Assembly: GCF_003430825.1 (NCBI RefSeq)
Contig: NZ_CP024047.1
Span: 558,001 to 622,000 of the forward strand
Direction of reading: 5' to 3'
Length of the DNA: 64,000 nucleotides
From: Natrarchaeobaculum sulfurireducens
Lineage (GTDB): Archaea; Halobacteriota; Halobacteria; Halobacteriales; Natrialbaceae
The stretch's first letter is position 1; each line of letters begins with the position of its first letter. The notes beneath the pieces were generated by a model. The model was not told where the DNA came from. It did no database searches and saw only the letters and a program-made list of their open reading frames with translations. A program made the translations under genes and the position numbers. Of the stretch, positions 18,504 to 26,135 are shown piece by piece.

Positions 18504-19640
18504 ATGTCACGACTCGACCGGGCCGACCGCGAGCGGATCACCGCGCTGTTCGACCGCCAGCTCGAGGTCGGACTCCACCACGGCGCGCAGTTGGCCGTCT
18601 TCGTCGACGGCGAACTGGCGCTCGACCTCGCCGGCGGCGTGACCGAACCGAACGGCAGTGAGACGACACGCGATACCCGACACGTCCTCTTCTCGTGTAC
18701 GAAGCCGTACGCAGCCGTCACGCTGCACGCGCTGGTCGATGACGGCGACCTCGGCTACGACGACCGCGTGGTCGACCACTGGCCCGAGTTCGCCGACGAG
18801 GGGACTACGAAAGCCGAGATCACCGTCCGACAGGTACTGAGTCACACCGCCGGACTCACCCAGAGCGAACTCGACGCACGACCCGATCTGTGGGCCGACT
18901 GGGTCGCCTGCATCGAGACGCTCGAGGCCACAGACCCCGTCTACCAACCCGGTGAGCGGGCGGCCTACCATCCGCTGACCTACGGCTGGCTGGTCGGTGA
19001 ACTCGTCCGCCGCGTCGCGGGGACGCCGATCGAGGAAGCCGCTGCCGAGCGCGTCTTCGACCCACTGGAGATGGTCGACACCGGGATCGGCCTCCAGAGC
19101 CACGAACCCGACGACGTCGCAACGCTGGTCGCGTTCGATGAGTTCGATCGCTGTCACGACCCCGGCGAAGGACTCGGCGACTATTCTCAGGTGGCCGCCC
19201 CGTTCAACACGACGGCCGTCCGCCGAGCCGTCGTCCCCGCCGCGACGGGGATCGGCACCGCACGCGACATGGCCAGATTCTACGCCTGTCTGGCCAACGG
19301 CGGCGAGTTCGAGGGGACTCGCATCCTCTCTGCGGAGACCGTCGAGGCGGCGACCACGCTCGAGGCCGAAACCGACGCCGACGGCACTCTCGGCCGGCCC
19401 GGCCGGTTCGCACTGGGCTTCTGGAAGGGTGGGACGGCCGCAGACCCGTACGGCTCGCTCACTCCCGAGTACGTGTTCGGTCACGCCGGCCTCGGGAGCA
19501 GCGTCGGCTGGGCGGACCCGGAACTGAACGTCGGCTTCGCGTCCGTCACGAACGGCGTCCGCGAAGGATCGTACGAGCACGTCGCACGGGCCCGACAGCT
19601 GGCAGATGCCGTCCGCGTGGCGCTTCACCGGTCCGAGTGA
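18504..19640 (+). CDS. Serine hydrolase, beta-lactamase class C / S12 family
   Basis: A 378-residue cytosolic protein of the beta-lactamase-related serine hydrolase family (esterase EstB/AmpC-like). The nucleophile motif S-x-x-K is SCTK at about residues 69-72, the YHP-containing segment (about 153) takes the Y-x-N position and GHAGLGS near residue 328 takes the K/H-x-G position. No signal peptide is visible, so an intracellular esterase or peptidase acting on small substrates is likely. Archaea lack peptidoglycan, so a cell-wall role is excluded. Substrate unknown. Confidence 0.86.
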   Translation: MSRLDRADRERITALFDRQLEVGLHHGAQLAVFVDGELALDLAGGVTEPNGSETTRDTRHVLFSCTKPYAAVTLHALVDDGDLGYDDRVVDHWPEFADEGTTKAEITVRQVLSHTAGLTQSELDARPDLWADWVACIETLEATDPVYQPGERAAYHPLTYGWLVGELVRRVAGTPIEEAAAERVFDPLEMVDTGIGLQSHEPDDVATLVAFDEFDRCHDPGEGLGDYSQVAAPFNTTAVRRAVVPAATGIGTARDMARFYACLANGGEFEGTRILSAETVEAATTLEAETDADGTLGRPGRFALGFWKGGTAADPYGSLTPEYVFGHAGLGSSVGWADPELNVGFASVTNGVREGSYEHVARARQLADAVRVALHRSE

Positions 19641-19668
19641 CTATACTCGAGCAGCCCGAAGCCGTCAC

Positions 19669-19893
19669 ATGGGTCGACGCAGACGCACGCTGGCGCTTCT
19701 CGCACTTCTCGCCTGGCTCGGAACCGCACTCTCAGGGCTCGCCGCCAGCATAGCCACCGAAGAACGCGAGCGAATCGAGTGGACCCAGCGGCGAAACCAG
19801 TTTCTGCTGTGCTTGAGTCTCGCGACGAACGCGCTCGCGTTCTCGACCGCGTACACCCGTCTAAAACGGTTTCGACGCGGCCACAGTGAGTGA
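19669..19893 (+). CDS. Small membrane protein, hypothetical
   Basis: A 74-residue basic protein with a signal-anchor-like N-terminus (MGRRRRTLALLALLAWLG) and a second hydrophobic stretch (about 44-60). ATG 19669 is chosen over the longer frame from 19606, which overlaps the hydrolase gene. No family was recognised. It lies 28 nt after the serine hydrolase stop, so co-transcription is possible. Confidence 0.5.
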   Translation: MGRRRRTLALLALLAWLGTALSGLAASIATEERERIEWTQRRNQFLLCLSLATNALAFSTAYTRLKRFRRGHSE

Positions 19894-19943
19894 TTGCACG
19901 GCAGAGGGCCCTTATCGAAGTTCGTTGAAGGGCCAGTCTGGCG

Positions 19944-20318
19944 ATGGACGTCCGCGAGTTCATGGCCGACGACCTCTGGCTCTTGATCGCCATCGTGACG
20001 GTCGTCGCCGTCTCGCTGGTCAGCCTCGCCGGGCTCGAGATGGTCGCAGGGGTACTCTCGACCGTCGGCTTCGTCTTACTCGTGCCGGTTTTCCTGCTCT
20101 GGGGCGAGGAGATCGCCGACTGGTACGTCGACGAGTCCGCCACCGATGTGCCGAGTCACGACCACGGCGGTACCGAGTCGGACACCGACGACGGCCTCGA
20201 GGAACTCAAACGCCGCTACGCTGGCGGCGAGACGTGGACGACGAGCTACGAGTACGAGGCTTCTGAATCGATCGATGATGTTACGGTTCGACCCGGTTGG
20301 GTCAACGAGATTCGTTGA
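19944..20318 (+). CDS. Membrane protein with SHOCT-like C-terminus
   Basis: A 124-residue protein with two membrane segments (about residues 9-31 and 33-53), a WGEEIADWY amphipathic stretch, an acidic linker and a short SHOCT-like helix (DDGLEELKRRYAGGE). The architecture parallels the protein at 169-585, though the sequences differ. The function is unknown. It is the last gene before the A+T-rich patch with dispersed repeats. Confidence 0.7.
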   Translation: MDVREFMADDLWLLIAIVTVVAVSLVSLAGLEMVAGVLSTVGFVLLVPVFLLWGEEIADWYVDESATDVPSHDHGGTESDTDDGLEELKRRYAGGETWTTSYEYEASESIDDVTVRPGWVNEIR

Positions 20319-20460
20319 ACCCTATTGGACCTGACCGATCTGGTGAATATAGAGAGTGGATCCATTCCTAGCATCCGCACGAGCGAAGCGAGCGCGGTTC
20401 CCGGACGGCGAGGCCGAAGGCCGAGCAGTCCGCCTTTTTCATCGAAGTTTTTGTGCGAGC

Positions 20461-20479
20461 GGTTCGCCGAAGGCGAACC
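20461..20479. repeat. Perfect GAA-loop hairpin
   Basis: GGTTCGCC-GAA-GGCGAACC forms an 8-bp perfect stem with a three-base GAA loop. A shorter GGCC-GAA-GGCC hairpin lies about 60 nt upstream in the same patch. The shared loop suggests a repeated structural motif rather than chance. Confidence 0.55.
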
Positions 20480-20493
20480 CGACGCGGAAAAAG

Positions 20494-20600
20494 TTCGCGC
20501 TGTGGATTCAGCACGGATTCTTCGAACTACTCAGCTTTTCTCAGGGGCTGCGTGACTGACTTAGAGGATCAGTTCAGCAACATGGGTACGTTTATTCCAT
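20494..20600 (-). repeat. Dispersed repeat, copy 1
   Basis: Read on the minus strand, this contains a core CGTGCTGAATCCACAGCGCG (about 20494-20515) and, upstream of it, GCTGAACTGATCCTCTAAG. The same order of motifs with similar spacing occurs at 20945-21060 (minus) and 52272-52375 (plus). This is the most diverged of the three copies. Confidence 0.55.
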
Positions 20601-20677
20601 ATGGCCATAACGAAACCAACTGCTCCAGACACCTGCGACGTGAACGCTAATGAGTAGTCAGAATACAAATAAACGTC

Positions 20678-20869
20678 TCAAGTAGCTTTGCTCGGTTGTC
20701 GAAATGCATCTCGAAAGAGAAGGCATCCACCGACGATAGCCAGTATGCCACCAATCGACTGTAACAACACTGAAACGGAAATCCCTACGAACACGTCTCC
20801 TGAAAAGACGGGGGCTAAGAGTGCCATTGAGAGTCCACAAATTGCCGCGCCAAGAACTCTATTATTCAT
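20678..20869 (-). CDS. Small two-helix membrane protein, hypothetical
   Basis: A 63-residue protein almost wholly made of two hydrophobic helices separated by a short turn (NRVLGAAICGLSMALLAPVF; ISVSVLLQSIGGILAIVGG). A GGAGGT Shine-Dalgarno sequence lies immediately before the ATG. It sits between two copies of the dispersed repeat in an A+T-rich patch, so it may be mobile cargo. No family was recognised. Confidence 0.5.
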   Translation of the reverse strand: MNNRVLGAAICGLSMALLAPVFSGDVFVGISVSVLLQSIGGILAIVGGCLLFRDAFRQPSKAT

Positions 20870-21273
20870 TTACCTCCAATTATGTCGGAACTCTCAAACA
20901 TCTTTCGTTGACTGGTAATACACCACCTGTACCGATCGTTCGAACATCAACGCTGATTGATCCTCAATCCGTGCCACATTCCGCTGTGAGTTCAGCACGC
21001 TTCACTCAATTTATGCAGTAGTTGGCAGAAAGTCCGCGCAACATTTAGAGCATCAGTGCAGCACAACGACTCCATTTGTTTCACGGTAAAATCAGTGAAC
21101 CGTCCACTCACTACACGTGCGAATGTATCGCCAGCACCCCTATGTTCAACAATAATGGTGTGGTCGTGCCCATCCCCAGCACGATATAGAATCTAATCCG
21201 ATTTCGCGCCCCCGTCTCGCGGGCCAGCACACCCCACAACTGATTTTCCCCCACACCCAATCCGATCGTATCG
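20870..21273. other. Gene-free A+T-rich region
   Basis: This region of about 400 bp lies between the small membrane protein and endonuclease V. It holds repeat copy 2 (20945-21060) and, at its right end, the promoter region of endonuclease V. Open frames are short and unconvincing. Confidence 0.5.
20945..21060 (-). repeat. Dispersed repeat, copy 2
   Basis: On the minus strand this runs from GATGCTCTAAATGTTGCGCG through a variable stretch of about 40 nt to the core CGTGCTGAACTCACAGCG (about 20981-20999) and on into AATGTGGCACGGATTGAGGA. The core is identical over 18 nt to the copy at 52323-52340, and similarity continues on both sides. Confidence 0.65.
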
Positions 21274-22065
21274 ATGCGCGCCTCACGCCCCGACCTCGAG
21301 CCAGACCCTACGCTCTCCCGCAAGGAGATGGAAACCCTCCAGCGCGAGATCGCCGACGCCGCTGTCTTCGAAGACCGGTTCGAGTTCGACCCCGAAACGC
21401 TGTCGAATCCGCTCGAGGCGGCCGTGAGTGGGCGCGAGCCCCCGACCGTCGTTGGCGTCGATCAGTCGTTTCTCACGAACGAGGCGGGCGAACAGGATCG
21501 AGCCCTTTCGGCCGTTGTCGCCACTCGCGGCGGCGAGGTGATCGAACGCGTCCACGCGGTGACGCCCCTCGAGAGCCCCTACATTCCGGGCTTGCTCTCG
21601 TTTCGCGAGGGACGGCCGATCCTCGCGGCACTCGAGACGCTCTCCGTCGAGCCCGATCTGCTGTTGTTCGACGGCAGCGGCCGCATTCACTTCCGCCAGG
21701 CTGGCATCGCGACGCACATGGGCGTCGTACTGGACGTGCCGAGCGTCGGCGTCGCGAAAAGCCTTCTCTGTGGCACTCCACGCGAGTCCATCGAGAACCT
21801 GCCAGCAGGAGCCTGCGTCCCGATCGAGGCGAACTCGAGGGTCGGCGTCACAGACGGCACCTTGCTCGGCTACGCCGTCCAGACGCGCCAGTACGACTCG
21901 CCGGATCGTCACATCAACCCACTCTACGTCAGTCCAGGCCACCGCGTCGGGCCCGAGACGGCCGCCAATGCGGTCCTCGAACTCGCCTCGTCGTACAAAC
22001 TCCCAGAACCGGTCCGGCTCGCCGACGCCTACGCCGACGAGGCCAAACGCGACCTCGGGTGCTGA
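21274..22065 (+). CDS. nfi: Endonuclease V (deoxyinosine 3' endonuclease)
   Basis: A 263-residue DNA-repair nuclease that nicks DNA one base 3' of deoxyinosine. Family signatures are the first catalytic Asp in VVGVDQSF (about residue 59), the YIPGLLSFREG wedge-region motif (about 105) and DLLLFDGSGRIHFRQAGIA with the second metal Asp, followed by HMGV and a catalytic Lys in VGVAKSLL. The length matches the archaeal family with a slightly extended N-terminus. Start ATG 21274 follows an A+T-rich upstream segment. It is cytosolic and lies upstream of an SDR gene, with no obvious functional link. Confidence 0.93.
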   Translation: MRASRPDLEPDPTLSRKEMETLQREIADAAVFEDRFEFDPETLSNPLEAAVSGREPPTVVGVDQSFLTNEAGEQDRALSAVVATRGGEVIERVHAVTPLESPYIPGLLSFREGRPILAALETLSVEPDLLLFDGSGRIHFRQAGIATHMGVVLDVPSVGVAKSLLCGTPRESIENLPAGACVPIEANSRVGVTDGTLLGYAVQTRQYDSPDRHINPLYVSPGHRVGPETAANAVLELASSYKLPEPVRLADAYADEAKRDLGC

Positions 22066-22235
22066 CGCACCGACACTCTTCGGGTGTCACTCGAGCGCCC
22101 AGTTCCGGTTTGTCAGTGACTCGAGCCCGGCCGACTGTCACGGCGCGTTGCTGGCCGATCGTCGTGGCGACGTGACGTTCCGACGAGCGCGACAAACCGT
22201 CGATACTTAGGTATCGTCTCTCGTACCCATCACGT

Positions 22236-23183
22236 ATGGCCACCGCTGAGGACGTCGACGGAACCGACGACGGGCCGGACGGCACCGTCGACGACGACCA
22301 CGAGCCCGATAGCGACCACGAGACGCCGAACGAACGCGCAGACGACCGATATACCCGCAAGAAGACCGTCCTGATCACTGGCTGTTCGTCGGGCATCGGC
22401 CGGGCGACTGCCCACGCCTTTCTCGAGAAAGAGTGGCTCGTCGTCGCGACGGCACGCGACCCAGCGGACATCGAAGACCTCGCGGAAGCGGGCTGTGAGA
22501 CGCTTGCGCTCGACGTCACCGATCCCGACCAGGTCGCCAGAGTTGTCGAGGAGACCGTCGACCGCGGCGGTGCGATCGACTGTCTCGTCAACAACGCCGG
22601 CTACGCCCAGATGGGGCCGCTCGAGGACGTTTCGACGGCGGATCTCCACCGACAGTTCGACGTCAACGTCTACGGCCCACACCGGCTCACTCGTGCGGCA
22701 GTACCACACATGCGTGCCCAGGGTGAGGGCTTGATCGTCAACGTCTCCACCGTCGCTGGACGCATCTCGTTCCCCGGATCGGGCGCATACTCCGGCTCGA
22801 AGTTCGCGCTCGAAGCGATGAGCGACTCGTTGCGTGCGGAAGTCGAGGAGTTCGGTATCGACGTCGTCGTGATCGAACCGGGGCCGGTCGAGACGAACTT
22901 CTCGGACCGCGTCGACGAGGAACTCCCCGAAGCCGAACGGACGCCCGCCTACGAGACGTTGTACGAACTGTACGACGAGATGCAACTGATCGGCGGCGGC
23001 GCCGGAGGCCCCTTCGCATCCGACCCCGAGGACGTCGCCCGCGCGATCCTCGAGGCGGCCAGCCACCCCGAACCGCCAGCCCGATACCCGGTCGGTCCGC
23101 TGGCCCAGTTCGGCGTCTACGCACGTTTCCTCCCGGAGCGGCTCCGCGACGCTGGCTACGCGCTCCTTCGAAAACTCGTCTAA
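22236..23183 (+). CDS. SDR-family short-chain dehydrogenase/reductase
   Basis: A 315-residue NAD(P)-dependent oxidoreductase. After an acidic 45-residue N-terminal extension, a classical SDR domain shows TGCSSGIGRATAHAF (cofactor loop), LVNNAGYAQMG (NNAG motif), a catalytic Ser in VNVSTVAGRISFPGSGAYSG and the YSGSKFALEAM catalytic Tyr-Lys. The C-terminal 70 residues resemble the 17-beta-HSD/retinol-dehydrogenase-like SDR branch. Substrate unknown. The acidic extension is haloarchaeal in style, and a later start cannot be excluded. Confidence 0.9.
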   Translation: MATAEDVDGTDDGPDGTVDDDHEPDSDHETPNERADDRYTRKKTVLITGCSSGIGRATAHAFLEKEWLVVATARDPADIEDLAEAGCETLALDVTDPDQVARVVEETVDRGGAIDCLVNNAGYAQMGPLEDVSTADLHRQFDVNVYGPHRLTRAAVPHMRAQGEGLIVNVSTVAGRISFPGSGAYSGSKFALEAMSDSLRAEVEEFGIDVVVIEPGPVETNFSDRVDEELPEAERTPAYETLYELYDEMQLIGGGAGGPFASDPEDVARAILEAASHPEPPARYPVGPLAQFGVYARFLPERLRDAGYALLRKLV

Positions 23184-23299
23184 CTCCCTTTCGCTCAGTT
23201 CTCACTTGTACTCGATTCGATCGACTCGTCGGGACCGCTCGAGGCGAGCCCCTGTCCCGTCGCGGAACCTTCATGTCGCCCTCTGTATAAGATCGGTTC

Positions 23300-23908
23300 G
23301 TGACCTCCAATCGCGACCCTCCATCGGGCGCCGTCGCTCTCGCGGATAGCGTCTCCGAGCTCCTCTATGGCGTCGCTGGCTGGCTCCTCGTCCTCCTCGG
23401 CCTCGCACTCGGCGTCACGAGTCTGCGCGTCCTCCTCGAGGTCGGCCTCACGGCCGGCGGCGTTCTCGGTGCGACCGTCCTGTTCGTGCTGGCGTTTCTC
23501 ACCGTTGCGTTCGGCGTGTTCGTCAACCCCAGATTCCGCCGTCGGCTGGATCGGCGCCATGCCCCATCGCAGTTCGGCCGCGTCCGGAGCGTCGACCAGC
23601 GCGTCGTCCGCCCTGAAGAAGAGTGCCACGAACGGTGTGTCGCCTGTCGATCACGCGTCGACGCGGGCGCCGTCCGACGCTATCGCGAGGAGTTCGCCCT
23701 CGCTGGCGTTCCGATCTATACGTCGTCGGTCGGCTACAACCACTACTGTCTCGAGTGTGCGACGGCCGAGTTTCTCGGCTCCGACCTCGAGGCCGAACCC
23801 GCCGACGACCCGTCCGGTCGCCCGTCATCGGACACACAACCGACCGACTCACCAGCGCGAGAGACTAATGCGGACGAGCGAATTCGTGAACGGGACCGAT
23901 CGGGCTGA
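23300..23908 (+). CDS. Membrane protein with a C-terminal zinc-binding cysteine cluster
   Basis: A 202-residue protein with two membrane segments (about 20-43 and 48-75). A cytosolic region follows with CHERCVACRSRVD and YNHYCLECATAEFLG, six cysteines in C-x2-C-x2-C...C-x2-C-type spacing that suggests a zinc site. The tail is polar and low complexity. Translation appears to start at GTG 23300, with a TGTATAA element about 12-16 nt upstream. No named family was recognised. Confidence 0.65.
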   Translation: MTSNRDPPSGAVALADSVSELLYGVAGWLLVLLGLALGVTSLRVLLEVGLTAGGVLGATVLFVLAFLTVAFGVFVNPRFRRRLDRRHAPSQFGRVRSVDQRVVRPEEECHERCVACRSRVDAGAVRRYREEFALAGVPIYTSSVGYNHYCLECATAEFLGSDLEAEPADDPSGRPSSDTQPTDSPARETNADERIRERDRSG

Positions 23909-23947
23909 TGCGTGTCGATCGGCCGCTCTGCGACCGCTGCTGTACCG

Positions 23948-24178
23948 TCAGTCGCCAGCGACCTGTTCGGTCGGATCGCCGTCGACGATGGTAAGTTTAC
24001 CCCCGGTACACTGACGGATACGACCGGCACGCTGGAGTTCGACACACCAGCGTTCGACGGCGGCAGGATGGTGCTCGAGAATCGCTGCGAGTTCGGGGGT
24101 CGTAATCGGTCCGGCATCGTCGAGTGCCCTGAGAACGGCACGTTCCTGGCGGTACCTCGGAGAGTCGCGTTCCGGCAT
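23948..24178 (-). CDS. Small winged-helix DNA-binding protein
   Basis: A 76-residue protein that is essentially one winged helix: RYRQERAVLRALDDAGPITT forms helix 1 and the turn, ELAAILEHHPAAVERWCVEL the recognition region, and GRIRQCTGGKLTIVD the wing. Haloarchaea encode many such mini-regulators; the target is unknown. It is convergent with the preceding zinc-cluster gene and divergent from the tautomerase gene, which it might control (inference). Confidence 0.65.
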   Translation of the reverse strand: MPERDSPRYRQERAVLRALDDAGPITTPELAAILEHHPAAVERWCVELQRAGRIRQCTGGKLTIVDGDPTEQVAGD

Positions 24179-24346
24179 TCCTGGCTCTACGTTTCGTAAC
24201 TCTGGTACGGAGTATCAAGCGCACTCACCGTTCTCTGGAAGTGGGAAACGCGGCGGTTGCCGATCGTCTGGCCCGTAAACGCGCCAACTCTCGTACGACT
24301 CGAGAGACACCAGAATCTACAATCGGTTCGCCCGAGACGGTGAACC

Positions 24347-24721
24347 ATGCCACTGTTGCAGTTCGATACGACGCTCTCGCTATCGTCCGACCAGAAGACC
24401 GAGTTGGCCGAGCGCGTGACGGCGCTTTACACCGAAGCGATGGCGACGACTGCGGGCCACGTCGCGGTCTCGATTCGCGAGCGAGACGACGCCGACCTTC
24501 ACCTCGGACGGGCCGTCGACGGGCCGCTGGTGTTTCTCGACGCCGAAATCCGGCAGGGACGACCGTTCGAGCGCAAGCGGGCGTTCGCCCTCGAGACGAT
24601 GACCTACCTCTGTGAGACGTTCGACGTGCCCGAAGCGAACGCGAAGGTCGTCTTCACCGAACACCCCGGCGAGTCGATGATGGGCGTCGACCGCGTCGGC
24701 GGCGAATGGGACGAAGACTGA
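24347..24721 (+). CDS. Tautomerase-superfamily protein
   Basis: A 124-residue protein with the 4-oxalocrotonate tautomerase/MIF fold pattern. Proline follows the initiator Met (MPLLQFDTTL), as needed for the catalytic N-terminal Pro after Met removal. The helix SDQKTELAERVTALYTEAM and strand GHVAVSIRERDDADL are typical. The single chain is long enough for one MIF-like double beta-alpha-beta unit. The substrate is unknown and the location cytosolic. Confidence 0.8.
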   Translation: MPLLQFDTTLSLSSDQKTELAERVTALYTEAMATTAGHVAVSIRERDDADLHLGRAVDGPLVFLDAEIRQGRPFERKRAFALETMTYLCETFDVPEANAKVVFTEHPGESMMGVDRVGGEWDED

Positions 24722-24815
24722 TGTCGGCCCGGACGACCGATCCGACGGGAGCGACTCGAGCCTGAGACGTCGAATCACCGGCGAAAGACGTCGGGCCACC
24801 GGGAAGCGCATCGAC

Positions 24816-24875
24816 GCATCGGTTGGGGTATCGACTCATCGGCGTGGTGTATCGATGCATCGGCATGGTACGGCG
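24816..24875 (+). repeat. Three imperfect 21-nt direct repeats
   Basis: Units at 24816-24836, 24837-24857 and 24858-24875 share a CATCGG-n-rTGG-n-TATCGA-like sequence. They lie directly upstream of the MFS gene promoter. The regular 21-nt phase (two helical turns) fits a repeated operator, but could also be a simple local duplication. Confidence 0.5.
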
Positions 24876-24920
24876 AACCACCACAGTAAAGCACCGGGTC
24901 GAGAAATCACCGTTCAGTCG

Positions 24921-26117
24921 ATGGACTGGTCGTACTGGCGGACGGTCTCGCTCGTGACGCTGTGTCAGGTGGCGGCGAGCATCTGTTATTACACCGTGTT
25001 CGCGGCGACGCCGTTTTTCCGGGCCGAGTTCGGCCTCTCGAGGTTTCACGTCGGCTTCGTCGTCACCGCACTCACGCTTGGGTACGCAATCTTTCTCCTG
25101 CCCGCAGGGGCCGTCATCGACCGGTTCGGCGAAGCGCGGATGCTCACCCTTGGGTTGGTTGGCCTCTCGGCGGGGACGCTTCTCGTTGCGGGCGCGCCGA
25201 CGTTCGCGCTCTTGCTCGCGGCGGCTTTCTTCCTCGGATCGACGTACGCCTCGGCGATTCCGGGGACGAACAAAGCGATCTACGACAGCATCGCCCCCGG
25301 CAAACAGAACCTCGCGATCGGGATCAAACAGGTCGGCGTCACTGCCGGCAGCGGCATCAGCGCGCTACTCGTGACGGGGCTCGCAGGAGTCCTCTTCTGG
25401 CAGGCAGGGTTTCTGATCGCGACCGCCGTCGGCCTCGTGGTCGCCGTGATTTTCGCACTCGTTTACAGCGGTGTGGGTGGGGAAGGGACGGCCGAGTACC
25501 CGGACTTTCGGGACCTGGCCGGCAACCGCCCATACCGCGTCCTCGTCCTCGCCGGCTTCTTTCTCGGAGCGGCCTTTTTTACGACGACCGGATACGCCGT
25601 GTTGTACGTCAACGAGGAAATCGGCACCTCGGTCGCATTCGCCGGTGCCGTGCTCGCTCTCGTCCAGGTGACCGGCAGCGTCGGCCGCATCGTCGGCGGC
25701 TGGCTGAGCGACACTTTGCCGGGTGCCCCTCGAGCCCGAATCGGATCGATCCTGCTGGTGCAGGCCCTCGTCGGTGCTGGGCTGTTCGTAGCCGTTGCAG
25801 CCGCGTCGACCGCCGTTACCGTCACGATCGCTTTCGCCGCCCTCGGCTTTTTCATCCTCGGGAACACCGGCGTCTACTACTCCTGTATGTCGACGGTCGT
25901 CGGTGCCGACGAGATGGGCAGTGCAACCGCTGGGGGCCAGTTATCACTCGTGGCCGGCTCGATCGTTGCCCCGCCTGCGTTCGGATACCTCGCAGACACC
26001 GTCGGCTACCGCGCCTCGTGGTGGCTGCTCGGCGCTGGCTGCGTCGTTGCCGCTGGACTGCTCGTCTTCGTGATTCGCCTCGAGCCCCCGATCGACGAGC
26101 CGGCGATGCAAGAGTGA
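24921..26117 (+). CDS. MFS transporter
   Basis: A 398-residue major facilitator superfamily transporter with 12 predicted membrane helices. The loop 2-3 signature is visible as GAVIDRFGEARML. The frame is open from 24855, but ATG 24921 (MDWSYWRTV) directly precedes helix 1, and a CAGTAAAGC box about 30 nt upstream fits a leaderless message. The substrate cannot be told from sequence; the general look is of the nitrate/OFA-like or drug-resistance branches. Three 21-nt direct repeats lie just upstream. Confidence 0.85.
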   Translation: MDWSYWRTVSLVTLCQVAASICYYTVFAATPFFRAEFGLSRFHVGFVVTALTLGYAIFLLPAGAVIDRFGEARMLTLGLVGLSAGTLLVAGAPTFALLLAAAFFLGSTYASAIPGTNKAIYDSIAPGKQNLAIGIKQVGVTAGSGISALLVTGLAGVLFWQAGFLIATAVGLVVAVIFALVYSGVGGEGTAEYPDFRDLAGNRPYRVLVLAGFFLGAAFFTTTGYAVLYVNEEIGTSVAFAGAVLALVQVTGSVGRIVGGWLSDTLPGAPRARIGSILLVQALVGAGLFVAVAAASTAVTVTIAFAALGFFILGNTGVYYSCMSTVVGADEMGSATAGGQLSLVAGSIVAPPAFGYLADTVGYRASWWLLGAGCVVAAGLLVFVIRLEPPIDEPAMQE

Positions 26118-26135
26118 TCTACCGGCGTGACCAGC

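Larger units (their letters stand above)
20319..20677. other. Gene-free A+T-richer patch with hairpins and a dispersed repeat
   Basis: This stretch holds no credible gene. It contains GAGCGAAGCGAGC-type runs and GAA-loop hairpins (about 20380-20480) and one copy of a dispersed repeat (20494-20600). Base composition and the lack of coding signal differ from both flanks, suggesting remnants of mobile DNA. Confidence 0.5.

Noticed and set aside
20381-20479. Short repeats with a superficial CRISPR-like look
   Set aside because: The units differ in sequence and spacing, there are no regular spacers, and no cas gene is present.
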